Part shown: positions 1 to 8,888 of the stretch, one piece after another | Numbering within the stretch: the first letter of the stretch is position 1 | Layout of the letters: every line of letters begins with the position of its first letter | DNA from: Candidatus Lindowbacteria bacterium RIFCSPLOWO2_12_FULL_62_27 | GTDB taxonomy: Bacteria > Lindowbacteria > 2-12-FULL-62-27 | NCBI GenBank assembly: GCA_001784175.1 | Contig: MFPR01000026.1 | Location: 62,001 to 126,000 of the forward strand | Reading direction: 5' to 3' | Length of the DNA stretch: 64,000 nucleotides | Translations under genes and position numbers: made by a program | The notes under the pieces: model-generated | Database searches by the model: none | Seen by the model: the letters and a program-made list of their open reading frames with translations, nothing else | What the model was told of the DNA's origin: nothing

Positions 1-788
1 TGAAAGGCGGCTTCGGGAAGAAAGCGGTTGTAATCCGGCGTCCGAAATCCGCTGAGGACCCGGATGCCCTTGCACTGAAAATGCGGCGACCGGTCGATCA
101 GATCGACCAGCCGTTCGACCTTGTTGATGAGGGAATGGCGAATGACGGCGTACTTGGGAAAGTGGCGCACCTGCGCATCGGACCGGGAACTGGACACGAA
201 ATCCCCTACGCGAAAATTCCGGGAGATGTGCAGGTCCATCATGTCCGGCGTGATTTCGACAAACCGGTCGGGCGCCCGCCGGTCGTCGTCCCGTTCCGGG
301 TACGTGCCCATGACGTATCCGTTGATCCGCCCCCGCACGATCCGGAGTTTCTGGGGAATGATGATCACGAGCGGCAGCGTTTCCGCCGAGCCTCCGCCGT
401 TTCGGCCAAGCCGGCAGCCGACCGAGAGCGGGAAGACGCCACCGGTGTCGGGAAGATCGATGACGTATCCATTCGGCCGGGAGGTCCGCCCGGCCAGCCG
501 GCCGCCCCATTGGGCGAATTCGGCCGAATGGCCGAGCGCCGCCGTCTGGATGTCCGGCGAATCCGTTCCGCCTTCGCGGACGGGCGCCACGATCAAGCGG
601 GATCTGGGCGCGGCGATAATCGCCATGCCCGGCTCTTTTTTCGCCTGGTAGGCGGCCGAGTCATAGGGATCGACCCACTGGCAGAGAACGGCCCACCGGC
701 CGGCATCACGCGCATGGGCCGGGCCGGGCAGGACGCCGGAAGCGAGCAGGACAAACCCCAGCAACAGAAACATGCCCCATTTTTCCAT
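1..788 (-). CDS. Secreted peptidase M15A-like protein (3' end outside window)
   Basis: The reading frame is open from an ATG at 788 to the window edge, giving 262 codons, so the C-terminus is missing. Residues 1-26 form a Sec signal peptide (hydrophobic core MFLLLGFVLLASG, cleavage after PAHA). The middle 200 residues are beta-rich and not recognised. Around residues 230-262 the pattern KVERLVDLID followed by IRVLSGFRTPDYN matches the start of the peptidase M15A / D-Ala-D-Ala carboxypeptidase-like fold, which has a conserved SGFR/SGYR turn. The zinc-ligand motif SxHxxGxAxD would lie beyond the edge and cannot be checked. Family members trim peptidoglycan or are inactive relatives in the periplasm. 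The gene is divergent from alaS with a 70-nt gap; the upstream GGCGAGAA is only a weak ribosome site. Confidence 0.7.
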   Translation of the reverse strand, partial: MEKWGMFLLLGFVLLASGVLPGPAHARDAGRWAVLCQWVDPYDSAAYQAKKEPGMAIIAAPRSRLIVAPVREGGTDSPDIQTAALGHSAEFAQWGGRLAGRTSRPNGYVIDLPDTGGVFPLSVGCRLGRNGGGSAETLPLVIIIPQKLRIVRGRINGYVMGTYPERDDDRRAPDRFVEITPDMMDLHISRNFRVGDFVSSSRSDAQVRHFPKYAVIRHSLINKVERLVDLIDRSPHFQCKGIRVLSGFRTPDYNRFLPEAAF

Positions 789-843
789 ATTCTCGCCGCC
801 GACGGAATGCCGGCCGGCGTTTTTCTTGGCCGCGGCCCTATGA

Positions 844-849
844 TATAAC
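844..849 (+). promoter_or_regulatory. Possible -10 box of alaS
   Basis: TATAAC lies 9 nt before the alaS ATG and no Shine-Dalgarno sequence is seen. This resembles the short-leader promoters elsewhere in the window, but no convincing -35 box is found at 16-18 nt upstream. Confidence 0.35.
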
Positions 850-858
850 CGACTGCCA

Positions 859-3459
859 ATGAAAGGGTCGGAGATTCGTGAGGCGTTTCTGAAATTTTTC
901 GAAGGCCACGGGCACCGGCGGGTCCCGAGCGCGTCACTCCTGCCGAAGGACAAGACGCTTCTCTTCAACATCGCGGGGATGGTGCCGTTCAAGCCGTATT
1001 TTCTCGGGGAAGTAGCGCCGCCGTACGCGCGCGCCGTCTCGTCCCAGAAATGCATCCGGACGAACGACATCGATCGCGTGGGGACGACGGCGCGGCACCT
1101 GACGTTTTTCGAGATGCTGGGGAATTTTTCGTTCGGCGATTACTTCAAGCGCGAGGCGATCGGCTGGGGCTGGGAATTTTTGACGGCCGTCCTCGGTCTG
1201 CCGAATGACCGGCTGTACGTTTCTGTGTATGAGAAGGACGACGAGGCGCACCGCCTCTGGCGCGAAATCGCCGGCCTTTCGGCCGACCGGATCGTTCGGC
1301 TCGGCAAGGAGCACAACTTCTGGGAAGTCGGTCCCACGGGTCCCTGCGGTCCCTGCTCGGAGATTCTGTACGACCAGGGGCCGTCCTTCAGTTGCGGCCG
1401 GCCGGCCTGCGCGCCGGGCTGCGACTGCGACCGGTACATGGAAGTGTGGAACCTGGTGTTCATGGAATTCAACCAGGCCGGCGGCGAGATGCATCCGCTG
1501 CCGAAGAAGAACATCGACACCGGCATGGGCCTGGAGCGGCTGGCCGCCGTTTTGCAGAACAAGCGGTCGAATTTCGAGACGGACCTGTTGTATCCGATCA
1601 TCGAATCAGCGCGGTCGCTCAGCGCGGCCGGCGTCTCCGGCGCTGACCGCAAATCGGCCGTGGCCCTCAACGTCGTCGCCGATCACATGCGCGCGGCCAC
1701 GTTCCTCCTGTCGGACGGCCTGCGCCCGTCGAACGAAGACCGGGGCTATGTGCTTCGGCGTCTCATCCGGCGCGCCTCCGCGTCGATGCGGAAGTTGGGC
1801 GTGACGGGTCCCGCGCTGAGCCGGCTCGTGCCGGTGGTGGTGGACCTGTTCGGCCAGGCGTATCCGGAACTGGCCCGTGAGCAGGAGTCCGTGACGCGGG
1901 AGCTTCAGGCCGAGGAGGAGCGGTTCGCCAAAACGCTGGACATCGGGATGGAGCGGCTGACGCAGGCGACGGCGGAGTTGCGCCGCGCGAAGCGCGAGAT
2001 TTTGCCCGGCGAAGAGGCGTTTGTCCTGTACGACACCTACGGCTTCCCGCTCGAACTCACCGAGGAGGTTCTGCGGGAGGATGGGATGCGCGTGGATCGT
2101 GCGGGGTTTGACCGCGAGATGGAGGCGCAGAAGGCGCGTGCGCGCGCAGCGTTTCAGGCGGCCCACTCCGGCGCGGAGGCGATCTACATGTCGGTGAAGG
2201 AACCGACGCGATTTGTCGGCTACGAGTCGCTGGAATCCGACGCCGAGGTTTTGCGTCTGGTGCGGGAGGGACAATTTGTCGACGACGCGCGCGAGGGGGA
2301 TGCGGTGGAGATTCTTTTTGACCGGACTCCCTTCTATGCCGAGCGCGGCGGCCAGGTGGGCGACGAGGGTCTGTGCCGGGGCGGCGCGACAGAGGTCCGG
2401 GTGGAGAGTTGCTTCCCCGTTGGACAGGTCAGCGTTCACCGCGCGACCGTCGTGCGCGGCCATATCCGCCCGGGCGACCGGCTCCATCTGGACGTGGACG
2501 CTGCGCGGCGCCAGGCGATCATGAAAAATCACACCGGCACGCATCTTCTGCACGCGGCGCTCCGGCAGATCCTGGGCGACCACGTGCACCAAGCCGGATC
2601 GCTGGTCGCCCCGGACCGGCTGAGGTTCGACTACACGCACGGCGCGGCGCTGGGCGAGCAGTGGCCGGACATCGAGACGCGGGTGAACCGCTGGATTCTG
2701 GGGAACCTCGAGGTCCGAATTCAAGAGATGAGCATGGCCGAAGCCCAGCGGACCGGCGCGATGATGCTGTTTGACGAGAAGTACGGCGACCGCGTGCGCG
2801 TGGTGCAGGTGGGTGGCGGCGAATCCGTGGAACTCTGCGGCGGGACGCACTGCCGGGCGACCGGGGAGATCGGCCTTTTGAAAATCGTGTCTGACGCCGC
2901 GCTGTCCGCCGGCGTTCGCCGGATCGAGGCCGTGACCGGCGAAGGCGCCGTCGCCTACGTGCAGAAACTCGCGCAGGAGGTCCGCGCGGTGGAGCGTGCC
3001 GTCAAGTCGCCGCTGTCGGAGGTGCCGGCGATGATCGAAAAGATGCAGAAGGAGAAGAAGGACCTGGAAAAGAAGCTGAAGGAGGCGCGGCGCGGCGGCG
3101 TGTCGGCGGACGATTTTATTTCCAAACAGGAGCGCGCCGGCGACCAGGCGTTCATCGTCACGGAGGTCCCGGACGCCGACATCGAGACGCTGAGGGCGCT
3201 GGCCGAAACGCTGCGGGACAGGATCAGCGGCCCGGTGTTTCTGGCGTCAGGATCCGACGGCAGCGCGCGGCTGGTCATGGCCGTGCCCAAGCCTCTGGCG
3301 GGCCGGTATCACGCGGGCCAGATCATCAGCCGCGCGGCGTCGTTGGTCGGCGGCAAGGGCGGCGGCCGGCCGGATTTCGCGCAGGCCGGCGGGAAAGACG
3401 TGGAGCGGATCCCGGAGGCGCTCAGCGCCGTGCGGGAGATACTTTTTTCCGTCGCTTGA
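859..3459 (+). CDS. alaS: Alanyl-tRNA synthetase
   Basis: This 866-aa cytosolic class II synthetase charges tRNA-Ala and is close to the usual family length. The N-terminal catalytic core is canonical: it opens MKGSEIREAFLKFF, then has HLTFFEMLGNFSFGDYFK and EVGPTGPCGPCSEI, with the Cys-rich insert CGRPACAPGCDCDRYMEVWN. The editing domain carries the zinc motif HTGTHLLHAAL near residue 560 and CGGTHC near residue 660. A Lys-rich coiled segment near 720-750 precedes the C-Ala domain, which ends GKGGGRPDFAQAGG. The ATG at 859 is the only sensible start. The next gene begins within 40 nt but has its own promoter inside this gene's 3' end. Confidence 0.98.
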   Translation: MKGSEIREAFLKFFEGHGHRRVPSASLLPKDKTLLFNIAGMVPFKPYFLGEVAPPYARAVSSQKCIRTNDIDRVGTTARHLTFFEMLGNFSFGDYFKREAIGWGWEFLTAVLGLPNDRLYVSVYEKDDEAHRLWREIAGLSADRIVRLGKEHNFWEVGPTGPCGPCSEILYDQGPSFSCGRPACAPGCDCDRYMEVWNLVFMEFNQAGGEMHPLPKKNIDTGMGLERLAAVLQNKRSNFETDLLYPIIESARSLSAAGVSGADRKSAVALNVVADHMRAATFLLSDGLRPSNEDRGYVLRRLIRRASASMRKLGVTGPALSRLVPVVVDLFGQAYPELAREQESVTRELQAEEERFAKTLDIGMERLTQATAELRRAKREILPGEEAFVLYDTYGFPLELTEEVLREDGMRVDRAGFDREMEAQKARARAAFQAAHSGAEAIYMSVKEPTRFVGYESLESDAEVLRLVREGQFVDDAREGDAVEILFDRTPFYAERGGQVGDEGLCRGGATEVRVESCFPVGQVSVHRATVVRGHIRPGDRLHLDVDAARRQAIMKNHTGTHLLHAALRQILGDHVHQAGSLVAPDRLRFDYTHGAALGEQWPDIETRVNRWILGNLEVRIQEMSMAEAQRTGAMMLFDEKYGDRVRVVQVGGGESVELCGGTHCRATGEIGLLKIVSDAALSAGVRRIEAVTGEGAVAYVQKLAQEVRAVERAVKSPLSEVPAMIEKMQKEKKDLEKKLKEARRGGVSADDFISKQERAGDQAFIVTEVPDADIETLRALAETLRDRISGPVFLASGSDGSARLVMAVPKPLAGRYHAGQIISRAASLVGGKGGGRPDFAQAGGKDVERIPEALSAVREILFSVA

Positions 3460-3488
3460 TTGACTAGCGGCCGGCCGCCGGGTAATAT
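3460..3488 (+). promoter_or_regulatory. Sigma70-like promoter, probably leaderless
   Basis: TTGACT (3460-3465), a 17-nt spacer and TAATAT (3483-3488) stand only 7 nt before the ATG at 3496. Transcription would therefore start at or next to the start codon. No Shine-Dalgarno sequence is present. The -35 box overlaps the alaS stop codon. Confidence 0.6.
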
Positions 3489-3495
3489 TCAACAA

Positions 3496-4350
3496 ATGTC
3501 CATACCGACCGAGCAGATCATTTCGCTGATCCATCGATACCTGAAAACCTCGGACACGAAGGCTTGGAGCCGGTTTGATGATGCATTCGACTGGCCCAAC
3601 CTGTCGAAATCCGAGGAAATTCAGCGCCTGACGGATGTCCAGCTTGCGGCGGTCCGGACCTCGCTCATGATCGAGGACCACATTCCGGGCTACGCCACGG
3701 AGTATTTCCGTCTGTTTCCGGTGGACGACACGGTTCCGAAGGATGCCGCGTGGCGGAACCGGAACATGCTCCATTTTGTTTTTCAATGGTGCGCGGAGGA
3801 GGACCGCCACGCGCACGTGTTCGAGACGTACCTGCGCGCCACTGGCCGGGTGGACCAGGAGGACCTGACGCGGGAGATGATTCACGAAGGCGCGAAGAAA
3901 TACCACGCGCCCTCCGACCATTTCAGTCTCCTCTTCACGTACACGATGCTTCAGGAAAAGGCGACGCAGCTTTATTACCAGATGCTGTACCGCTCGGTGG
4001 AGGAGGCGCCGGTATTGCGGGAGGTTCTGAAGCGCCTGTTTCAGGATGAGGCGCGGCACTGCAGTTATTTTTCGGATCTTGTGCTGCTGGATCTTCGGAG
4101 CCAGGGGGACGAACTGGTCGCGAAGATCAAAACCGCGCTGGACTCCTTCGCGATGCCGATGGCGGACCTCCTGGACAACTACAAGCGCCAGGCGATCACG
4201 ATGATCCGCGCCGCGCGCGGGTACGACCATCGCAGCGCCTTCAGCCAGCTCGACGAGATCATCCGCCGCTACACGGAGTCTTCCGCAAGGTCGGCCGCCT
4301 ACCCGCTCGAGGACTTTTTCACCGCCGTTCCGAATTTCAATCCAAGCTGA
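3496..4350 (+). CDS. Acyl-ACP desaturase-like diiron protein
   Basis: This is a 284-aa soluble, helix-rich protein of the ferritin-like diiron superfamily. Two ligand helices are visible: EEDRHAHVFETYL near residue 108 and DEARHCSYFSDL near residue 185, the paired E-E-x-R-H and D-E-A-R-H motifs of acyl-ACP delta-9 desaturases (FA_desaturase_2). Such enzymes insert a double bond into ACP-bound fatty acids using oxygen and ferredoxin. A TTG at 3460 would extend the frame by 12 residues, but the ATG at 3496 sits directly after a good promoter and gives the usual short N-terminus (MSIPTEQ). The gene ends 3 nt from a convergent neighbour. The diiron assignment is firm; substrate and double-bond position are inferred from the family. 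Confidence 0.82.
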   Translation: MSIPTEQIISLIHRYLKTSDTKAWSRFDDAFDWPNLSKSEEIQRLTDVQLAAVRTSLMIEDHIPGYATEYFRLFPVDDTVPKDAAWRNRNMLHFVFQWCAEEDRHAHVFETYLRATGRVDQEDLTREMIHEGAKKYHAPSDHFSLLFTYTMLQEKATQLYYQMLYRSVEEAPVLREVLKRLFQDEARHCSYFSDLVLLDLRSQGDELVAKIKTALDSFAMPMADLLDNYKRQAITMIRAARGYDHRSAFSQLDEIIRRYTESSARSAAYPLEDFFTAVPNFNPS

Positions 4351-4353
4351 CCG

Positions 4354-4953
4354 TCACGCCTCGGGCTTGTTGAGCCGGATCAGCCCCAGGGCGACCCGCT
4401 GAGCTTTGCTCATCGCCGTGTCGGCGCTTTCTTCGGCCCTCGACTTTTTGATGACGCTCTTCCATGCGTTGGCCAGTCCCAGCCGGCCTTCGATCCCCTG
4501 TGGCGCCGCGCGCGCCGTTTCTCCCAGTTGCTTGTCCAGCGCCGGGATGGCCAGCCGGCCGCGGCCGTCGTATTCGAGCCTGCGGGTGAGCCGGACGAGA
4601 CTTTTCGTGAACCCGAGGAGCTGTTCCGGCGACGCAGGATTGCCGGAGGAATCGGCGCTGAGGGAATAGTATTTGATGAGCCGTTTCAGAAGTTCCGTTT
4701 CCGCCTCTCCCTCGACGCGCCCGAGCACAAAGATTCGCATGAGATACGCCCGCTTTTTCTCCTCCTTGCGCCTGGCCCGGACCGACTGCCGGTATCGGAT
4801 GAAGAGGCTGTTGAACCAGCCGAAGTAGACGATGAGGACCACGGCGATAAAAATGAGGATGTACGTGAACTCGGAGTGCCACGTCAGCGTCTTCTCGCCA
4901 TAGAAGGCTTCCTTGAAACCGTGGCCCAGGTCGCTTACGGAATTATCAGCCAT
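4354..4953 (-). CDS. Single-pass membrane protein of unknown function
   Basis: I do not recognise this 199-aa protein. It has one membrane span at about residues 29-49 (YILIFIAVVLIVYFGWF), immediately followed by a very basic stretch (RYRQSVRARRKEEKKR), so the C-terminal 145 residues are probably cytoplasmic. That part is helical and charged and carries no motif I know. The start at 4953 is preceded by GAGGTGATCGCG, a good ribosome site. An upstream in-frame ATG at 5088 is rejected because the extension would be coded by a palindromic repeat. The gene is transcribed away from the 5119 gene and converges on the desaturase gene with a 3-nt gap. Confidence 0.7.
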   Translation of the reverse strand: MADNSVSDLGHGFKEAFYGEKTLTWHSEFTYILIFIAVVLIVYFGWFNSLFIRYRQSVRARRKEEKKRAYLMRIFVLGRVEGEAETELLKRLIKYYSLSADSSGNPASPEQLLGFTKSLVRLTRRLEYDGRGRLAIPALDKQLGETARAAPQGIEGRLGLANAWKSVIKKSRAEESADTAMSKAQRVALGLIRLNKPEA

Positions 4954-5040
4954 CGCGATCACCTCGCTATGGGAAATTATATGGGAAGCGGGATGGCGAG
5001 TCAAATGGCGAGGCGTGATTTGAAGCCGGTGAAAACCGGT

Positions 5041-5075
5041 AACCCCCCTCTGTCCCCCCTTTGCAAGGGGGGATG
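5041..5075. repeat. 35-bp G/C-run palindromic repeat, copy 1
   Basis: The core CCCCCC-TT-TGC-AA-GGGGGG (5054-5072) forms an 8-bp stem, and a third run of C lies outside it. Read on the minus strand the 35-bp unit matches the unit at 53275-53309 at 33 of 35 positions. It lies in the divergent gap between the 4354 and 5119 genes. Confidence 0.8.
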
Positions 5076-5081
5076 AAATGC

Positions 5082-5110
5082 TTGACAAGCGGGGTTTGGC
5101 CCGATAGGAT
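5082..5110 (+). promoter_or_regulatory. Sigma70-like promoter, probably leaderless
   Basis: TTGACA (5082-5087), a 17-nt spacer and TAGGAT (5105-5110) end 8 nt before the ATG at 5119. There is no room for a ribosome binding site in the predicted transcript. Confidence 0.6.
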
Positions 5111-5118
5111 CAACCGAT

Positions 5119-6621
5119 ATGCAAGCCCGTGTGATCGGCGGAATCGCAAAGTTTGCCGTGTTCGCGGTGGGAGGGATGCTGCTCATGGCCTTCCCCCAAA
5201 CGTCCCATGCGGACACCGTCGGTCTTATTCAGCCGGCGCACCGGCATGATACACGAACCGCCACGGTCGTTTTCACTTGGGGATGCAGCGGCGTACTCTC
5301 CACCACCTGCACCGCCGACACGTTCTTGCTTCGGATATGCCGCGACAGCACCTCTCTGAACGGGTGCACGAATGTCCTGTACGATTCGAAAACTACCGTC
5401 ACCAGCGGCACAGTGCCGTTGCCGTTCGAGGACACGTTTTACTGGACCGTCATTCCGATTGATACCAAGACGAACACCCCACACGACACGCCGGCCTATC
5501 GCGCGATATTTCTGGACACCCACACCGAAACGCCCAGCCTGACGTCGCCGACCAGCGGGTCGACGACGAGTGACTCAACGCCCACCTTGGCATGGTCGGC
5601 GCCGTCGGACAGTTCGGGGATCGATACGTTTGCTTGGGAGTTGACCACCTCGGCGTTCACGTCCCTGGCTGCGTGGGACACGCTGGACGGGTCCGTCACC
5701 GAGTCGATCGTGTATGCGGGAACCGGTCTTGTGAACGCGACGTATTACTGGCGGGTCCGGGCGATCGACTACCGCGGGAACGGGGGGCCGTTTTCGGATT
5801 CGAAGAGTTTCACGGTGAATTATTCCGCGGTCAGCACGGAGACGAAATCCTACGCCAGTGACTCCACGCCGGATGTCACTCTGCCGAACAGCTCGAACAG
5901 CGGAACCGACAAGAAACCGGTTCTGATCCGGGCCGACACCAGCGTGACGAGCCTCTCGGCCACCAGTTACAGCACGGCATGCACCTTCACGATTTCCGGC
6001 CGGACCGACACGTTTGGACTTTATGTATTGACCAACCAGGGCACAACGGTGATTTTGATCCGCGCGCCGGCCGACTCGGAGGTTACGCTGAACGAGACCA
6101 CGGCCTCGGTGGGATTCTCGGTGAACGATACGGGCTTGAAGGCCTTCAAAGCGACACTGATCGATCTATCCTTCGGAAACAAGGACGCGCCGGCGACGGC
6201 CCTGACGGACCTGTCTTCCGGGACCCAGACCTACAGCTATTTTGTGGAATGGCGGTTGTCGAAGGATTCGTGGAATCTGGTTGTGGCGGCCGCGGGCGGC
6301 GACACGAATGCGCTGGCGGTCTGGTCGGCGACGTCGGTGAACAGCACGTCCTATTCAAGCGTGGCGAGTCTCGCCGTGGACACAGTGACCTCGAACAACG
6401 TTGTGGTTCGATCGACGAGCGCGCTGACGACGGCGTCGATCAAGGTGATCGGCGCCGCCGGCAGCGGCAGTTCGAGCGGGGTCAAGCTCCCGTCGGCGTG
6501 CGTGATCGGCCGGTGGATGCCGGTCCGGGCGCAGGATTGGGCGAGGGCGTTTCGAGACGCGGCGTTGAGATCATCTGCCGGCCGCGTCGTGTTCGAGCGG
6601 TACTACCGTTTCGTCGACTGA
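5119..6621 (+). CDS. Secreted Ser/Thr-rich protein with Fn3-like domains
   Basis: This 500-aa exported protein has a signal peptide ending near residue 31 (PQTSHA). Two consecutive Fn3/Ig-like domains follow at about residues 35-130 and 137-232: the first has FEDTFYWTVIPID, the second TPTLAWSAPSDSSGIDTFAWE and NATYYWRVRAIDYRGNGG. A further Ser/Thr-rich beta region runs to about 450. The last 35 residues after a GSGSSSG linker (lone Cys, then ARAFRDAALRSSAGRVVFERYYRF) resemble the second half of the CFI-box C-terminal sorting-like domain seen in many surface proteins, but the CFIATAAYG box itself is absent or degenerate (ACVIGRW). A surface or extracellular role is inferred; no enzymatic motif is seen. 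Confidence 0.75.
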   Translation: MQARVIGGIAKFAVFAVGGMLLMAFPQTSHADTVGLIQPAHRHDTRTATVVFTWGCSGVLSTTCTADTFLLRICRDSTSLNGCTNVLYDSKTTVTSGTVPLPFEDTFYWTVIPIDTKTNTPHDTPAYRAIFLDTHTETPSLTSPTSGSTTSDSTPTLAWSAPSDSSGIDTFAWELTTSAFTSLAAWDTLDGSVTESIVYAGTGLVNATYYWRVRAIDYRGNGGPFSDSKSFTVNYSAVSTETKSYASDSTPDVTLPNSSNSGTDKKPVLIRADTSVTSLSATSYSTACTFTISGRTDTFGLYVLTNQGTTVILIRAPADSEVTLNETTASVGFSVNDTGLKAFKATLIDLSFGNKDAPATALTDLSSGTQTYSYFVEWRLSKDSWNLVVAAAGGDTNALAVWSATSVNSTSYSSVASLAVDTVTSNNVVVRSTSALTTASIKVIGAAGSGSSSGVKLPSACVIGRWMPVRAQDWARAFRDAALRSSAGRVVFERYYRFVD

Positions 6622-6640
6622 TCTGCCACCCTCACCCCAA

Positions 6641-6666
6641 CCCTCTCCCGCCAGGGCGGGAGAGGG
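6641..6666. terminator. Hairpin between convergent genes
   Basis: CCCTCTCCCGCC, a 2-nt AG loop and GGCGGGAGAGGG form a perfect 12-bp stem between the 5119 gene and the convergent HhH lipoprotein gene. It could terminate both. It also looks like a member of a dispersed palindromic repeat class. There is no T-run, so intrinsic termination is uncertain. Confidence 0.55.
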
Positions 6667-6677
6667 GGTGACTCTGA

Positions 6678-7088
6678 TTACTTGACCTCCAAATAAGGCT
6701 TCAGCTTCTCAAACTTTTTCTCGCCAATCCCCTTGATCTTGCGGATGCCCTCGATGTCCTTGAAGGGCCCGTTGGCTTCGCGGTAGTCGATGATTTCCTG
6801 AGCTTTTTTCTCGCCGATGCCCGGGAGTTGGGTCAGCTCCTCGACCGACGCCGTATTGATGTTGATCTTGCCCTCCGGCGCCTCCTTCTTCGACGAGTGG
6901 CGGCCCTTCTTGCCGCCTTTTTCCGATTCCTCGCCGGTGGGTTCGGCCGTTTCCTCCGGGGTGCTTTCCGGCGCGGCGGAGACTTCGGCCGATTCCGTCA
7001 TCGGCGCCATCTCCTCCGTTTTCTTGCCGCATCCCCACAGAAGCAGTACCCCAACGAGGCCAAAGGACAGAAATGAAAATCGATGCAT
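6678..7088 (-). CDS. ComEA-like HhH DNA-binding lipoprotein
   Basis: This is a 136-aa exported protein. The N-terminus [20 protein letters not shown] looks like a lipoprotein signal with Cys20 as acylation site (Trp at -2 is unusual). An acidic, low-complexity spacer (residues 22-72) follows, then one ComEA-type helix-hairpin-helix pair at 74-136: [19 protein letters not shown] and [19 protein letters not shown]. In transformable bacteria this module binds incoming double-stranded DNA in the periplasm. The ATG at 7088 has AAAGGAG at ideal spacing; upstream in-frame starts lie inside the preceding gene. It is the last gene of the comEC operon, 25 nt after the MBL gene. Membrane anchoring by lipid rather than by a protein helix is inferred. 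Confidence 0.88.
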   Translation of the reverse strand: MHRFSFLSFGLVGVLLLWGCGKKTEEMAPMTESAEVSAAPESTPEETAEPTGEESEKGGKKGRHSSKKEAPEGKININTASVEELTQLPGIGEKKAQEIIDYREANGPFKDIEGIRKIKGIGEKKFEKLKPYLEVK

Positions 7089-7113
7089 GATCCGGCTCCT
7101 TTCTGTTGTCCGT

Positions 7114-8157
7114 TTACAATCTCGACGGCTCCACACGATAGCTTTTTCCGTCCGAAAACACAAAGATGGTTCCCTGTTCGTCCGTGCGGTATATCTTGGC
7201 GCCGATTTTCTCGAGCCTCTCGAGCGGCGCGGCGTGGGGGTGGCCGAAGGTATTGTAGGAACCGACCGAGATGACGGCGGCCTCAGGCCGGACCTGGTTC
7301 AGAAAGACCGGCGTGGACGACGTCTTGCTGCCGTGATGCCCGACTTTCAGGATGTCCGACTTGAGGGTTTGCCCCCAGCGGAGCGCGCAGGTTTTCTCCG
7401 CGTCTTTTTCGGCGTCGCCGGTAAATAGAAAGGAAACGCGGCCGTAGATGAGCTTGAGCACGATCGACGAGTTGTTGGCGTCCTCGGCGTTCGGATCGCC
7501 GCAGAGGACGTAGGCGGAAATTTCTGGCCCGAGATCGAGTTTGTGCGGGAGCTGGCCGGGTTGCGGCGCGAAGACGGGGATTTTGCGGCGTTCGGCGGTT
7601 TTGAGGAGTTTTTTGTTGGACACGGTGGAGTAGATGAACCCGGAAATCCAGAGCTGGCCGACGGTGATGTGGCGGTCACCGATGACTTCGTACATGGAAC
7701 CCATGTGGTCGCTGTGGGGATGCGAGGCCATCACAATGTCGAGGTGGCGGACGCCGATCTGCTGGAGAAAGGGGAGGATGATCCGGGACCCGGCGTCGAT
7801 CATTTTGAGGTACCGGCTGTCCGGCGTTTTGCCTTCGCCGCTGTCGATCAGGACGTTTTTGCCGTTGGGCGTCTGAATGAAAATGCCGTCCCCCTGGCCG
7901 ACATCGAAGTAGACAACGGCGAGTTCCCCGGGGCGTTTCCATGTGCCGACGCGCGTCGCGGACGGCATGCCGGCGGTGTGGCCGGCCGGCGCCGGTCCGG
8001 CCACGGACGGGAAATAGACGGGGATCGCGTGCATCCAAGCCGCCACCGCCAGGACCAGGAGCACACCCGCCGCCGCCCAGCCGGGCCATGTGACCGGCCG
8101 GTCTTCGGAGGTCGCCCGCCGGTATTTCGAGAACTTGTCTTCGGCCGGCCCACTCAT
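7114..8157 (-). CDS. Stand-alone ComEC-type MBL hydrolase, membrane-anchored
   Basis: This 347-aa protein has one N-terminal membrane span (residues 28-42) followed by a metallo-beta-lactamase fold, so the enzyme domain probably faces the periplasm. It corresponds to the C-terminal third of ComEC/Rec2. The family start [17 protein letters not shown] and IDSGEG are followed by the metal motif SHPHSDHMG (His146, His148, Asp150, His151), [10 protein letters not shown] and [10 protein letters not shown]. In ComEC this domain is proposed to degrade the non-transforming DNA strand. It overlaps the preceding double-HhH gene by 4 nt (ATGA), so it is probably translationally coupled. It is notable because the same domain in the neighbouring ComEC has lost its metal motif. 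Nuclease activity is inferred. Confidence 0.88.
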   Translation of the reverse strand: MSGPAEDKFSKYRRATSEDRPVTWPGWAAAGVLLVLAVAAWMHAIPVYFPSVAGPAPAGHTAGMPSATRVGTWKRPGELAVVYFDVGQGDGIFIQTPNGKNVLIDSGEGKTPDSRYLKMIDAGSRIILPFLQQIGVRHLDIVMASHPHSDHMGSMYEVIGDRHITVGQLWISGFIYSTVSNKKLLKTAERRKIPVFAPQPGQLPHKLDLGPEISAYVLCGDPNAEDANNSSIVLKLIYGRVSFLFTGDAEKDAEKTCALRWGQTLKSDILKVGHHGSKTSSTPVFLNQVRPEAAVISVGSYNTFGHPHAAPLERLEKIGAKIYRTDEQGTIFVFSDGKSYRVEPSRL

Positions 8158-8888
8158 TCGTCGACGGTGATGAGGTCTTTGATCTTGTCGAATGTGCCCT
8201 GCCGGATTCCCTTGACCTGCATGATCTCCTCGATCGTTGCGAAGTCGCCGTGTTCAGTGCGGTATTCCACGATCCGTTCCGCCGTGGTCTTGCCGATGCT
8301 TGGCAGCGCATCCAGTTCCTTGACCGACGCCCTGTTGATGTTGATCGGCCCGTCGGTGGAGGAGGCGCCCGGGCCGCGCGGCTTGGACGATTTCTTCGCC
8401 GGCGCCGGATCGTCGCCCGACTCGCCCGGCTCGCGGAACGTGCAGTTGGTGATGTCGATGCGTACAAGGTCCTTGACGGCGTCGAATTTCGATGCGCCGC
8501 CGAATCCCTTCACGCTCTGGATGTCCTCGATCGTGCGGAAACACCCGAGCGCGTCGCGGGTCTTGATGATGTTCTTCGCCGTGCCTTCGCCGACGCCGGG
8601 CAGATGGGCGTCGATGAGTTCCTGGGCCGTGGCGTGATTGATGTCGAGTTTGAGGACCTCCTTGAGCGTCTGCTGTTCGTCCCCGCTGAGTACCTGGGGC
8701 GTCCAGTCGGACGACTGGATCGGCACGGCGTCTCCGCGAGCCTCGACCGGCCGGCCGGGATCGCCGGCGGAGGGAGACGCGGGGGCGGATCCGGCGCCGC
8801 CCATGAAAAAAGAGGGCACGGCGGCCAGCAGCGCGACGCCCAGCGCCCCGAGGACCCATTTTTGTTCCGAGGTGACCGTTACTTTCAT
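8154..8888 (-). CDS. comEA: ComEA-like membrane protein with two HhH domains
   Basis: This 244-aa protein has a membrane anchor at residues 11-29 and then two ComEA-type HhH pairs. The first, about 80-145, reads LDINHATAQELIDAHLPGVG and ends DLVRID. The second, about 180-244, reads ININRASVKELDALPSIGK and ends DLITVD. They are joined by a Pro/Ser/Lys linker. Two Cys residues near positions 116 and 149 flank the end of the first domain. Typical ComEA has one pair; a tandem could bind DNA more tightly. It starts immediately after the comEC stop codon and overlaps the MBL gene by 4 nt, which fixes its role as the periplasmic DNA receptor feeding ComEC. The symbol is assigned by domain and context. 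Confidence 0.87.
   Translation of the reverse strand: MKVTVTSEQKWVLGALGVALLAAVPSFFMGGAGSAPASPSAGDPGRPVEARGDAVPIQSSDWTPQVLSGDEQQTLKEVLKLDINHATAQELIDAHLPGVGEGTAKNIIKTRDALGCFRTIEDIQSVKGFGGASKFDAVKDLVRIDITNCTFREPGESGDDPAPAKKSSKPRGPGASSTDGPININRASVKELDALPSIGKTTAERIVEYRTEHGDFATIEEIMQVKGIRQGTFDKIKDLITVDE

Noticed and set aside
4954-5088. 45-residue N-terminal extension of the 4354 membrane protein
   Set aside because: It is coded by the palindromic repeat and spacer; a strong ribosome site marks the ATG at 4953.
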